From contig NC_087112.1 of assembly GCF_963855985.1 (NCBI RefSeq), forward strand, positions 4,156,501 to 4,220,500: a stretch of 64,000 bases of DNA, read 5' to 3'. This DNA comes from Ostrinia nubilalis (taxonomy: Eukaryota > Arthropoda > Insecta > Lepidoptera > Crambidae). A program made the translations under genes and the position numbers. The notes under the pieces are model-generated. The model saw only the letters and a program-made list of their open reading frames with translations, was not told where the DNA came from and searched no databases. Below, in pieces: positions 1-10,235 of this stretch; the first letter of the stretch is position 1; each line of letters opens with the position of its first letter.

Positions 1-112
1 TCAGTGCACGAAAGGTGAGGCAGTTTTTAGGGAGCCGGCAAGGCTTACCCGTAAACGTCACATGAACTGTCAAAGTGAAAATTTGGTAAACACGTCCGAC
101 GACTTTTAATTA

Positions 113-192
113 ATGAAGACGGTTTGTGCTGTGAAAGGGTGTCTAAATACATCAGAAAAACGAAAGAAAGTGACCAGTGTTACATTTCATAA
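113..192 (+). CDS. Probable first coding exon of a THAP-domain protein (partial)
   Basis: The ATG at 113 opens 26 codons plus two bases, then a strong donor (AA|GTAAGT at 193). The peptide starts MKTVCAVKGC and ends SVTFH before the splice. That is the start of a THAP zinc finger (C2CH): Cys5-x4-Cys10, a basic stretch, then the V-x-F-H block that precedes the conserved FP. THAP domains bind DNA in transcription regulators and P-element-like transposases. The second Cys/His pair should lie in a later exon, which I could not find in this window. It could instead be a domesticated or transposon-borne THAP gene. The domain reading is by eye from a short match. Confidence 0.6.
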
Positions 193-567
193 GTAAGTAC
201 TACGATTCGACGGGTATTTTGCTTGAATTTGGCTTTCAAAAATTAAATACGGGAATGATACCAGTAACAAGAAAATTTATTTCCCAATTGTTCGCCGTAC
301 AAATACACTTCCTTTTTTATGAAATCGAGACTTTTAAGTCGATTTATCTTATTGTTATTAGGTAGGTACTTTGAATTCAATAATTAAGTTTTTGTTAATT
401 ATAAAATAATTAAAAACGTATTAAAAATTTCCCTGCTTTCGGGAAAATCGCCTTCACTGTCTACACTCCCTAACAAAATTGACACTAATGACATAAGAAT
501 TTTGCCTCACTCTTGAGGAAGCGTTTGTATGAAGACTATCCATCTAGGTTTTATTAATCTAAGGCTC
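193..567. other. Likely intron, no gene seen
   Basis: AT-rich sequence after the donor of the THAP exon. A frame open across 177-365 is only the read-through of the donor and has no domain I recognise. No second exon is apparent. Confidence 0.4.
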
Positions 568-1165
568 TATCCTACTCCTACTAATATTATAAATGCGAAA
601 GTTTGGATGTCTGGATGTTTGTTACTCTTCACGCAAAAACTTCTGAACGGATTTTGATGAAACTGTACAGTATTATTGTTTATAACCCGGAATAACATAT
701 AGGCTATAATTTATGTCGATATGTGACACATACATTTCAATAAATAAATATGACGTGTCTAAAAAGCGCCATCTATCGTCATTGGTTAAAATCTACAGAG
801 CTGGACAAACTCCTGTTTATGACGTTCGTAAATATTCATGCGGGGGAAGCCGTGAAACGTCATCTATCAACATGATATCTAACAACAGATTTTACGAACT
901 AAGGGGGTAAAACGAGGTCCACGCGTACGAAGTCGCGAGCGGCCGCTAAAGCCTGGTCCGTGAGCACGTAGAATTTTGTCCAATGACCCCAAGCTACCCA
1001 TCCTTATCGCTCGCTCGTAATTATGTTGCTGTCGCGCTCGCACACTCACTGCGGGCGCCCGTTGCACAGTCGCGACAGCAATATAATTACGCGCGAGCGA
1101 TAAGGATGGGTAGCTTGGGGTCATTGGACAAAATTCTACGTGCTCACGGACCGGGCTTTAGTCAA
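568..1165 (+). repeat. Lep1-like (Helitron-type) lepidopteran repeat, interrupted
   Basis: It begins with 'cctactaatattataaatg', continues with 'gcgaaagtttgg' and 'aacggattttgatgaaa', and ends with 'cgcgtacgaagtcgcg' before 'gctagt'. These are the usual head, middle and tail of a very common lepidopteran non-autonomous family (described as Lep1, Helitron-like). The tail is split by the hairpin element at 949-1158: bases on each side rejoin as the expected end. No coding capacity. Confidence 0.7.
949..1158. mobile_element. Hairpin MITE, mariner-like, TA target duplication
   Basis: Two arms of about 93 bp, starting AAGCC(T/C)GGTCCGTGAGCACG, are inverted copies with about three mismatches around a short loop near 1045-1065. 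TA dinucleotides at 947-948 and 1159-1160 flank it and rebuild the Lep1 tail when one is removed. The TA duplication and lack of a transposase frame fit a Tc1/mariner-mobilised MITE. Because of the palindrome, the open frames on the two strands here give nearly the same peptide and are not genes. Confidence 0.85.
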
Positions 1166-2424
1166 TAATATGCTCCCATACCTCAGGCACTGACTGAATT
1201 AAACACTAGACTTATAACTACAACCTTCAATTTATGTTTTGCAAAAGTCTTGTAATAAAATGGCTACTTTTAAAAGCTTATAAATAGTGTTGAAATAAAA
1301 TTATTGCGATAACGTAAGCGATTCCAATTATTAACACTGGTCAAACAAGTGATCATTTTAAGCGTAATCGAATAGTTAAACTTAACTAAATAAAATAAAT
1401 AACTTAACCTTTCCAGTAGTGGAGATGCGCTATAATCATGTTTTGGAATGTGTGTTTATATTTTATGGTTGGTAATTATTTGTAATTACTTAATCTATGC
1501 TTAGAGATGGCTCAATCGGACTGCATACGAGTTTATTCCGTTTGAATCAAATTATTTTAGTAACTTAGATTGTTTAAATTTTGCCATGGTCTAAGCAAAA
1601 TCTGAAAAAATGGCCATTGACTAAGGTCGAGTTTGTGAATTAAGGGCGTAGAGTTAGAAGTTTAGAGAGAGAGACATGACATCTGATAACTTTTTTACAG
1701 AGCGAGTCATATTGACTTGTTTTGGCAACATTTTAGTGTTTTGTTGGGATGGTAATTTTAACTGTTACCTGCTGAGTTAAACAGTTATCCTGGTTGCACA
1801 ATCTTACTTTAACAAACGTCAAAAGTCTATCAAAATCGATACTAAAACACCGGTTATACACAGATACAGCCTTAGTTGCACTTTAGGTGCAAAATAGGGC
1901 CGCATAATGATCTCCTGTTAAACTGATACTAGTTATCATTATCATTAAACCTTGGCGACCTTGCCTACCGGATCGCAGCGACCCGGACTTGTTCTTAGAA
2001 ATATACGAAATTATAGCTTTTGACTCAAATACACAATACAAGGCCGCTTGAACACCCAGATAAAGTATGATTCTGATATTGAAATTAGTATGGATTTCCC
2101 ATACTGATATTATAATTTGCGAAAGTCCTTTACGTTCATGTTTAAAGAGCTAGACCGATTTAAATGGTAATTGGTGTAGATTTGGAATGTGAGGTCCTGA
2201 AGACATAGAATTGTTTTTAACCCTATAAAATCATTTCAATTTTTCAAAAATATCTATGATTTTGATAGTCTCGCAGTAGAGATATTATGGTAAAGTAGTT
2301 AAAATTAGTGAACCTATTTATTTATGTATCAATGACTTATTTTATTAGTGTTTTGAAACTTGCAATCGGTAACTCTATCCTTACTACACTACGCCCTACT
2401 AAGAATAGAAGAAGAAAGTATTTT
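1166..2424. other. Non-coding, one MITE relic
   Basis: AT-rich DNA with no convincing open frame. The only recognisable piece is 1791-1855, half of the 'GGCTGGGTTGCACC' MITE family described at 18289 (cacaatcttactttaac, then cgtcaaaagtctatcaaa). Confidence 0.5.
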
Positions 2425-2845
2425 CAACCGACTTCAAAAAAGGAGGAGGTTCTCAATTCGACCCGTATGTTTTTTTTTTTCTATGTTTGTTACGCGATAA
2501 CTCCGCCAATTATGAACCGATTTCAACAAATCTTTTTTCGGCGTATAGGTAATACCTCAAGGGTGGTCCCATTTAAATTTAATAATAGAAAAAACAACCC
2601 CCAAGGGTGGAAAATTGGGGATGAACTTTTTTATACGCAATATCTCCGCCGATTATAAATCAATTTGAACGATTATTTTTTTGTTGAATAGGTATTATCA
2701 AAAAGGTGGTTTCATGCGAATTTGAAGAAAATATTTCACCCCTAAGGGTGGAAAATTGGGGATGAACTTTTTTATACGCAATATTTTTAATTTTTAGTTT
2801 TTTTTGTGTTCACGCATTTGAAGTCGGTTTTATTTTTTTAAAAAG
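2425..2845 (+). repeat. Dispersed 0.42-kb repeat 'AACCGACTTC', copy 1
   Basis: Starts 'aaccgacttcaaaaaagg' and ends 'tttgaagtcggtttta', so its ends are short inverted repeats. Inside are a T-run and two copies of 'agggtggaaaattgggg'. A near-identical copy lies at 12460-12892; I count only a few substitutions plus a longer T-run in that copy. The 116-residue open frame here is shared by no known family I recognise and is treated as non-coding. Confidence 0.8.
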
Positions 2846-4798
2846 GTAATTATTCCAATTTTTGTATTTCTTGTATATTTCAGTTTAGTATGCAATAAAT
2901 CGCAAACCAAATTATTACTTATCTTAATTTTTGACCCATATCACTTCGAGCCAAACTTAGCTCCGAACTAACTGTGCATAGACACCCAAAATGCAAATTG
3001 GTTACTTAATTTGGTAACGTACAGTTACAGATCGAACACCATAACCGTGTAACGTAATCGTTATGCGTTGTTACCGTTCCGTACCGTTACCGCGGGGTAA
3101 TCTGTTGTTACCGCCGAATTAGGCGCGTGCGCAGCCGTGAGTATAGGGCGCTGGAAGTGACGTCACACATTTATTTTTATTTAGAACTTATGCAGATAAC
3201 ACTGTACATAAGGCGGACTTAATGCCAGTCGGCATTCTCCTATTTTATCAATATATTGACATTAATAAAATGTGCTTTTTAGTTATCTGCGCACCTGGCA
3301 GCAGTGACGTCACATCGACGCTCTGGTACGCAGGGCGAACGCGGGGAGGTGTGCGGGTGAGTGCGAGGGAGAGTCGCATTGCAGCGAGGTACGCAGTTAC
3401 CTCGATCGGGTTGTATAATAGTGTCATGATCTTAAACTAATTCAGAAGATAAGTATGATTTTCTAAATGCTAATTTGTAACATTGGTTGAGATGAGATTA
3501 ATGGTCGCCTGCCTGGGTAGTGTACTGGACTACTACTAGTTCAAATCCCGCTAGAGACAAATTTTAGTCCGAGCACAAACATTTATCCCCTTGACATGAA
3601 CGTTTTTAAGCAATTTATTTGACTTTGGCTAATTTTAACTTAAGTAAAAAAACAGTTTTAAACTAAAGCGAGTAATAGAAAAGGTAATGGCAAAGTATTC
3701 CATTAACATTGCCATGAAAGACAATTCACATAATGACCGCGATTCATGAGAGACTACTAGGGCTGCCATCACATGAATAGCCAACTACAAAAACTTTCTT
3801 AGTTTTGTGATGGTTTCCCGGATAATTGGGTTAAATTGAGCACTTTTCCCTGAAAATTATTTCCATTTTCATTTTTTCTTTCAATAATTCAAGTATTCCA
3901 TAACACAAACTAAACCCGAAAACATTTTAAAATCACTTTAGAAGTGCGGGTAGAATGGACGACGCCATTTTGGGACAATCCCTGAAAGGTGGCACTACTT
4001 TCTTTTACTTTAGACTAAAAAGAGCTTTAATTTGAGAAAGCTACTTAAATGCCCAGTTGCTTTTCCATCGAATCAAACTATAGAACTATCACAAAGACTA
4101 AAAAAACCTTTTCTATCACAGGATGGACTGGGCCTTAGTTTTCAAATCGTTAAAAGTGTATTAGCGAAGAAATGTGGCAATATCTGATATTTCACGGAAG
4201 ATTTCTCGAAGTACAGACAGCACGTTAAGCTAAACACTGTTAGGTCTTATGTAGTTGTATTAGGGATGAGTTTGCAACAATAATGGATAGGCTGATGGTC
4301 TGTACCTAATACGGTAATGGAGGGACCGTTGATCGGCGCGTGCGCATCTAGATGGCCATCAGAGGAAAATATAGTGAAAAGCATGTGACTTCACGTCATC
4401 ATCTTTTGATATATCGGCCATCTTGTATTGGAGTATTTCAAAAATGCGTGAAGAAATTATGATTGACATATATATCAACTGTGAGACTAATGATTAATAC
4501 CAACTGTGAAACGAAAATTGGATTTTACCCATGGACATACTTGCCCATGAATTACTTCATGATTTAAAGAATTGATAAGTAGTAGTCAAAATAAACAAAA
4601 GTCAAAATGCAGCTTCAAATCATATCAAATCGATATTAGTGTAACACTGAACTAGAAATTCCAGACGAGGTACAAAATTTTAACCACAATGTTAAATTCC
4701 TAGAATCAATTAAATCATCGGGAAACTAATAAAACTGACGCAATATGCTTTCAAGCTAAGTATAATTACATCTTTATAATAGTGACACTTCGTATTTA
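2846..4798. other. Non-coding; possible tRNA-like SINE piece
   Basis: No gene seen. 3050-3420 is GC-richer than its surroundings (see the regulatory entry). Around 3495-3560 a run ending 'ctagttcaaatcccgct' resembles a Pol III B box, so a decayed tRNA-derived SINE is possible. The rest holds nothing I can name. Confidence 0.4.
3158..3312. promoter_or_regulatory. Pair of CRE/ATF-like palindromes in a GC-richer patch
   Basis: The 8-mer TGACGTCA occurs at 3158-3165 and 3305-3312. The surrounding 3110-3420 has many CG dinucleotides, unlike the flanks. TGACGTCA is the known binding site of CREB/ATF bZIP factors. It may mark an enhancer or promoter, but I see no transcript start or adjacent exon, and it could be the remnant of a repeat. 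Confidence 0.3.
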
Positions 4799-4803
4799 AA
4801 AAT

Positions 4804-4933
4804 TGTTATGTAGTTATAGCTACGTATGTACGCATGTATACGGTGGCTGCGCCCACCGTCCTTTTTGATAGAATAAACAGTGTGCTAATAGCAAGCAAGC
4901 GTTTCACTCGTATCCCTCGTAACGGACTTAACA
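4804..4933 (+). repeat. 5' LTR of element A
   Basis: 130 bp starting TGTTATG and ending TTAACA. It matches 10236-10365 base for base by eye. It contains a GC-rich hairpin (cggtggctgcgcccaccg) and an AATAAA at 4872, the likely poly(A) signal within R. Confidence 0.95.
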
Positions 4934-4951
4934 CTGGCGACAGATTACCCA
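4934..4951 (+). other. Putative primer-binding site of element A
   Basis: Directly after the LTR comes 'ctggcgacagattaccc'. A TGGCGAC start is the usual form of a site complementary to the CCA end of a tRNA. I cannot tell which tRNA. Confidence 0.6.
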
Positions 4952-4983
4952 CGTTTACACAAAATAAAAACGGCCGTTAAAGC

Positions 4984-6852
4984 ATGTCTAATTTTGGCAT
5001 TTTATCAACGTTTGACCACAATGTGCAAGATTGGAAAACGTACAAAAGTAGAATATCACAGTGGTTCATCGCAAATGATATCGATGCGAAAAATGATACG
5101 TCGGGAATAAAAAGGCGAGCGATATTGCTGAGTGCACTGGCGGATGGCACATTCAAGCTGGCAGCGGACTTGGCGTTGCCAAAAGAACTTCAAGATTTAC
5201 CATATGGACAGATCATCAACCTGTTGGATGGACATTTCACACCTAAACGATGTGGCTTCAGCGAGCGGTACAAATTCTACGCAGCAACGCAGCAACACGG
5301 CGAATCGCATCCCCAATGGGCTGCGAGGTTACGTGGGCTAACGGCGCACTGCGGATTTAAAGATGTGGAAGAGGCACTCCGCGACCGATTCGTCATGGGG
5401 ATGGTAGCAGGTCCTGAACGCGAGAAGCTGTTCGCGCAGGACATGGACGGGCTGTCATTGGCGAAGGCGGTCGAGCTGGCGGAGAGCATACACTGTGCTC
5501 GCGCAGGAGCTGCATCAGCGTCAGCCGCTCCACTTCAAGAAACGGTTTTTAAGATAGTGAATAGTTCCTCGAAACCCAAGAATAACGTTCGTTCGGATGT
5601 GAAGTGCTTAGTGTGCGGTCGTTCAAATCATGAGTCATCTCAGTGTCGATTTGCTAATTATAAGTGTAGAAAATGTAACGTGAAGGGTCACCTACGACAA
5701 ATGTGCACGAAAGTGAATTTTATTTCAACGGAGGATGTGAGTGACGATGATGACGGTAAGGAATTATTTAATATTCGCTCAGTAACTGGTGAACCAATGA
5801 CGGAAATGGTAACAATAAATGGAATGCAATTGCGATTTGAAATAGATAGTGGATCTGCTGTCACGGTGATATCAGAAAAAATGTATAACTCTCATTTTAA
5901 AAATCAGCCATTGCTACCCGCGGACGAAAAGTTATTTACTTATACAGGTAATAAAATGACGTGTTTAGGTTATGTTCGATTACCAGTTACTTATATGCAA
6001 CAGACTCGCATTCTCGCTATTTATGTTATATGTAATGGGGGCCCGCCGTTACTAGGCAGAGATTTTATTTCGAGTTTTAAACTGGAATTGATTCCGTGTA
6101 ATTTTGTCACTAACTCGAGTACAGTTGTTCAAGAATTGCAATCACAATTTCCTGAGGTTTTTTCAGACTCATTAGGAGCCTTAAATAAATATAAAGTTAA
6201 GCTACAACTAAAGCCAGATTCGAAATCATTTTTTTTTAAAGCGCGGCCAGTAGCTTTCGCTTTACGAGATAAAGTAGATAAAGAACTAGACCGTCTAGTA
6301 AAGTTAGGTATTTTAAAACCGGTGGAACATTCAGAATATGCATCTCCAATCGTGCCTGTGCTTAAGAAAAATGGGTCAGTTAGAATATGTGCAGATTATT
6401 CAGCTACGATAAACAAACAATTACTTGTCGAGCAATATCCGCTTCCAACCGTTAGCGAGTTGTTTTCAAAATTGCACGGAGGACAACAATTCTCAAAATT
6501 AGATTTGTCGATGGCATACAACCAATTTTTACTAGATGAAGAGTCACAAAACATTACATGCATTAATACGCATCGTGGTCTATTTAATTACACTCGTTTG
6601 GTGTTTGGGTTGTCAAGCGCGCCATCGATATTTCAACGGGCTATGGAAAATATACTCGCTGGCCTGGACGGTGTCCTGTGCCTGTTAGACGATGTCCTAG
6701 TAACTGATAACTGTCCAGAACTGCACTTAAAAAAACTACACATAGTTCTCAAAAGACTCCAGGATGCTGGGTTAACCCTGCAAAAAGAGAAATGCGAATT
6801 TTTCAAAAATGAAATTAATTATTTAGGTTATATAATTAAGGGTAGTATTTAA
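4984..6852 (+). CDS. Gag-Pol of element A, 5' part (Gag, protease, reverse transcriptase), truncated
   Basis: 622 residues. Gag fills about 1-200. Two CCHC zinc knuckles follow: C208-C211-H216-C221 and C228-C231-H236-C241. The aspartic protease active site is D288-S-G. Reverse transcriptase begins near residue 420: the first catalytic Asp is D507 (KLDLSMAY) and the LLDD box is at D569-D570, both intact. The last pol codons run into the MULE at 6840 and stop 13 bases later, so the C-terminal four residues or so are foreign. The start is the first ATG after the LTR. The frame resumes in phase at 8076. Confidence 0.93.
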   Translation: MSNFGILSTFDHNVQDWKTYKSRISQWFIANDIDAKNDTSGIKRRAILLSALADGTFKLAADLALPKELQDLPYGQIINLLDGHFTPKRCGFSERYKFYAATQQHGESHPQWAARLRGLTAHCGFKDVEEALRDRFVMGMVAGPEREKLFAQDMDGLSLAKAVELAESIHCARAGAASASAAPLQETVFKIVNSSSKPKNNVRSDVKCLVCGRSNHESSQCRFANYKCRKCNVKGHLRQMCTKVNFISTEDVSDDDDGKELFNIRSVTGEPMTEMVTINGMQLRFEIDSGSAVTVISEKMYNSHFKNQPLLPADEKLFTYTGNKMTCLGYVRLPVTYMQQTRILAIYVICNGGPPLLGRDFISSFKLELIPCNFVTNSSTVVQELQSQFPEVFSDSLGALNKYKVKLQLKPDSKSFFFKARPVAFALRDKVDKELDRLVKLGILKPVEHSEYASPIVPVLKKNGSVRICADYSATINKQLLVEQYPLPTVSELFSKLHGGQQFSKLDLSMAYNQFLLDEESQNITCINTHRGLFNYTRLVFGLSSAPSIFQRAMENILAGLDGVLCLLDDVLVTDNCPELHLKKLHIVLKRLQDAGLTLQKEKCEFFKNEINYLGYIIKGSI

Positions 6853-8074
6853 ACGAGTGACTGTAAATTTATGTTGTAAGTGTCAAAAATAATTAATGTG
6901 GGCTAAAGAATTACTAAGTGAGCGACTGAGTGCGAGTGACGAAAAATCAAAAGAATAGCAACTTACAAAAAAAAATTGAGTTCCTTAAAATACAAAATGA
7001 GAAGCTTCATAATATTTGAGCGACCTAATATTTGATTGAGTGTCAACGTTAGGTCCTGCATTTTTTTCAATATTTGGCAAATGCTTTTTTTATACTGAGT
7101 GGTATTTTGAACTTTAATGACGTGTTTCGAATGCAAAAACTATTTTGAAAAATACTATTATGAGCAGCGTATTATGAGCCCACATTTAAATAAAAAATGA
7201 TCTTACGAAATAAATATTTGACGGAACACTATTCTAGTAGCGAAAAAAATAAATCATTAAAATTTAAGGGTAGGTAATCAAATGAAACAATGTATTATTA
7301 AAAATGAAATAAATTTGTATTTTCTTAAATCGAATCAACAAAAAAAAAAAACAAAATGAAATAAGTCGCTTCTGTCGACCAAAAAAAAAGTAATTTTATT
7401 AATAAGGCTCATTGGTACCTATGAGGATTGAGGAGCTCTACCTACTCATCGTCACTGTATGATAAGTGCTGGCTTGGAATAAGCGGGCCGGCCTCGTTTT
7501 CTTTTTTGTCCAATAGGTATCAGTTTTGCTTCCAGTGGCGGTGTTGTTAGTTTGAGCCGAATTGCTAGACCCAAAACGTGTTTGCATACATATTTTGTTA
7601 AAAATTCGGGACAGTCACCCGCCCCGATTCGAATTCGCGCGCTGTAACAATCTGTAGTTTTCATTAATAAAGCGTATCAAAATAAAAAAACATGAGACCT
7701 CAAATATAATATCAGTAACCAATAATCATTAATAAAGCAGCTCACAAAACTTTGCTTAGAATTAACTTTTTTGTAGTTCGTTCAGTAAAACCTCAATTAG
7801 AAAAATCTAATGTATCTTCATATTAAAGTTGCCCTCTCTGTATTTCTAGTCGCTCACTTAGTAATTTAGTCGCCCGGATAGTATTTTTATGTCTGAAATG
7901 TAATAATCAAAACCCACATTTTGTAAGCTCGTTCTGGATTTTATTATTGATCAATATTCGTCGTTAGTTTGGTAAATTTTTCGCTTACTCAAATTCATAC
8001 CGCTCAAGGTATTAAAACAGTATGCCATCATCAGTCGCAAAGTTTTTTTTTAGTCGCTCGTTTTATAATTCCCC
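6840..8074 (-). mobile_element. MULE-type DNA transposon relic nested in element A
   Basis: A 1,235-bp insertion flanked by a perfect 9-bp duplication TATAATTAA (6831-6839 and 8075-8083). Its ends are imperfect inverted repeats: GGGTAGTATTTAAACGAGTG at the left and, read from the right, GGGGAATTATAAAACGAGCG. A second, inner inverted pair is 'attactaagtgagcgact' near 6912 and its complement near 7850. A 9-bp duplication, G-starting ends and a SWIM-finger relic inside fit a Mutator-like element. No full transposase, so non-autonomous. Drawn on minus because the relic frame is on minus. Confidence 0.8.
7452..7664 (-). pseudogene. C-terminal relic of a MULE-type transposase (SWIM zinc finger)
   Basis: 70 residues. 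The block DCPEFLTKYVCKHVLGLAIR is a SWIM finger (normally C-x-C-x(n)-C-x-H), followed by PIGQKRKRGRP, an AT-hook-like tail common in insect SWIM proteins. SWIM fingers are found near the C-terminus of MULE transposases. The first zinc Cys is replaced by Gly (GDC instead of CxC), and nothing resembling the DDE core is present upstream, so this is a decayed tail. It supports the MULE call made from the 9-bp duplication. Confidence 0.7.
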
Positions 8075-8075
8075 T

Positions 8076-10184
8076 ATAATTAATAGGGACGGGTTAAAGA
8101 AAGACCCGAGGAAAGTGAATGCGATTGCTGACGCCCCGGTGCCTAATAATGTTAATTCATTACAATCCTTTTTAGGAATGGTGAATTATTACAGGAATTT
8201 TGTGCCCAATGCTTCTAGTGTCCTTAGTCCTTTATACGATTTACTAAAAAAAGGAGTTAAATGGCATTGGTCATCAGTACATGATGAGGCATTTAAACTT
8301 ATAAAAAAAATTTTAATGTCGGATCAAGTTTTGGCACATTTCGATCCCCAGGCAAAATTAATATTAACCGTAGATGCATCCCCGAACGGGTTAGGTGCTA
8401 TTTTATCACAGATAGGCAGCGACGGGTTAGAACGGCCTATATCATTCGCCTCGCGAACACTAAACTCGGCAGAAAAACGATATTCACAAATACAAAAAGA
8501 AGCTACTGCCATTGTATTTGGAGTGCGTCGATACCACCAATATTTGTACGGAAGGTCTTTTCCCTTTTTATTGCGAACCGATCATAAGCCACTTATATCC
8601 ATTTTTGGGCCTCATAAAGGAATACCGGAAGTGTCAGCAAACAGGTTACAAAGGTATGCGATGTTTCTCAGTGCCTACAATTATAATATAGAATACGTGC
8701 GTAGTGCTGATAACAGCGCAGACTACCTGTCGCGGGCGAGCGTCCCGGACGAGCGGGGGGCCCCGCGCGGGGAGGGAGGCGCACACGCAGCGGCCGCGGC
8801 GGCGCTCGTGGACCGGGCGTCTTACGTCAACTTTATTGTGGAGGGAAATTTGCCTATAACGTTAAACGAGTTGCGTAAGGAAACTAAAAACGACGTTACC
8901 TTGTGTAAAGTAATCGACTACGTTCTCAAGGGATGGCCAAGGAAAATGGTTGATATAAACGTAAAACCATTCCACTCTTGTCGACTGCAATTGTCCTATG
9001 AAAACGGATGTTTAATGAGAGGACACAAGGTAATTTTGCCGGAGGTTTTGCGCGCTAAGGTGCTATCGGAGCTGCACAGTTCACATTTCGGCATTGTAAA
9101 AACAAAATGTGAAGCTAGGTCTCGATTCTGGTTTCCAGGTATTGATAATGATATAGAAAATATGATTAACTCTTGCAATATATGTCGGCAACTTCGACCA
9201 ACACCAGCAAAAGCGCCCCTGGCGCCTTGGCAATACCCCCCTAAACCTTTTTTTCGTATACATATCGATTTTTTGGGTCCAATTAATAATCGTATGTATC
9301 TAGTTATCGTTGACGCGTATACAAAGTGGGTTGACATTTACGATATGACTACCTCAACGACTTCTCGAAATGTAGTAAAAAATATGTATGATTTTATGTC
9401 AAAATATGGATTACCACACACAATCGTTAGTGATAATGGAACGGCGTTTACGTCTAGTGAGTTCCAAACATTTTGTGCAATTAATGGTATTGAACATTTA
9501 ACATCACCAACATACAACCCGGCTAGTAATGGCCAAGCTGAGAGTTATGTTAAAATCATTAAGAAAGGAATAAAATCATGCATCCTTTCGGCTAGTCATC
9601 AATACGACCTTCAATTAAAAATGTCTAAATACCTTTTCGATTACAGAAATTCTAAGCATTCCGTCACAGGGTTCTCACCAGCTGAACTAGTATTTGGTCA
9701 TAAACTTAGGTCGCGGTTAGATTTACTTAAACCTACGCCGCCTTCACCGTCACTCACATCTTCTGCTAATAACGTACAACAAAACCAGTGCTCGCAGATT
9801 AAACACTATGGAGGAACAAACAAATACATTTACAAAGTTGGCGATAAAGTAAACTATAAAAAATATTCAAATAATAAGAAATTTGAGTGGTGCATCGGTA
9901 CTGTGGTACGTGTTATTGGCAGCGTTTTATACCTAATCCGAGACGATCTAACATCTGTAATAATGAAAAAGCATAAAAATCAAATTTTACCGTATAAGGG
10001 TGAAGAAGGTGGTAAAACTCTACAACAACATTGGGATTATGATGATTTCTTAGTGGAAGACAACTCATCTTTGACTCAGAACCAGCCCTTGGGCTCGAGT
10101 GAGCAAACCACCATACCTTCATACACCAGAGAATCGGGCAGATTACGCAACATACCCAGAGTCGATTATAGGGCTTTCTTTTAA
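8076..10184 (+). CDS. Pol of element A, 3' part (RT end, RNase H, integrase)
   Basis: The frame is open from an ATG at 8022 inside the MULE, but true pol sequence begins after the second target duplication (8084). Counting from 8022: RNase H with D118 (TVDASPNG); integrase zinc finger H352/H355 with C-x2-C; integrase core D416, D471 and E507, with the classical 35-residue gap, all present. The C-terminus ends in a basic SGR motif typical of Gypsy Pol. A GC-rich Ala/Gly linker sits at 8740-8830. On its own this part has no start codon of its own in the original element, so it is probably not expressed. Confidence 0.9.
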   Translation: MINRDGLKKDPRKVNAIADAPVPNNVNSLQSFLGMVNYYRNFVPNASSVLSPLYDLLKKGVKWHWSSVHDEAFKLIKKILMSDQVLAHFDPQAKLILTVDASPNGLGAILSQIGSDGLERPISFASRTLNSAEKRYSQIQKEATAIVFGVRRYHQYLYGRSFPFLLRTDHKPLISIFGPHKGIPEVSANRLQRYAMFLSAYNYNIEYVRSADNSADYLSRASVPDERGAPRGEGGAHAAAAAALVDRASYVNFIVEGNLPITLNELRKETKNDVTLCKVIDYVLKGWPRKMVDINVKPFHSCRLQLSYENGCLMRGHKVILPEVLRAKVLSELHSSHFGIVKTKCEARSRFWFPGIDNDIENMINSCNICRQLRPTPAKAPLAPWQYPPKPFFRIHIDFLGPINNRMYLVIVDAYTKWVDIYDMTTSTTSRNVVKNMYDFMSKYGLPHTIVSDNGTAFTSSEFQTFCAINGIEHLTSPTYNPASNGQAESYVKIIKKGIKSCILSASHQYDLQLKMSKYLFDYRNSKHSVTGFSPAELVFGHKLRSRLDLLKPTPPSPSLTSSANNVQQNQCSQIKHYGGTNKYIYKVGDKVNYKKYSNNKKFEWCIGTVVRVIGSVLYLIRDDLTSVIMKKHKNQILPYKGEEGGKTLQQHWDYDDFLVEDNSSLTQNQPLGSSEQTTIPSYTRESGRLRNIPRVDYRAFF

Positions 10185-10225
10185 CATTATTAACAGATTG
10201 AAGTATCAATTGATGTCTGTCAATC

Positions 10226-10235
10226 GGGGGAGGAT
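10226..10235 (+). other. Polypurine tract of element A
   Basis: GGGGGAGGAT abuts the 3' LTR, in the position and composition expected for the plus-strand primer site. Confidence 0.8.

Noticed and set aside
879..1168. Open frames on both strands giving nearly the same 60-80-residue peptide
   Set aside because: They are the two readings of the palindromic MITE at 949-1158; no start context or domain.
2308..2658. 116-residue open frame
   Set aside because: It lies across the 'AACCGACTTC' repeat and unrelated flank; the second copy of the repeat does not keep the frame.
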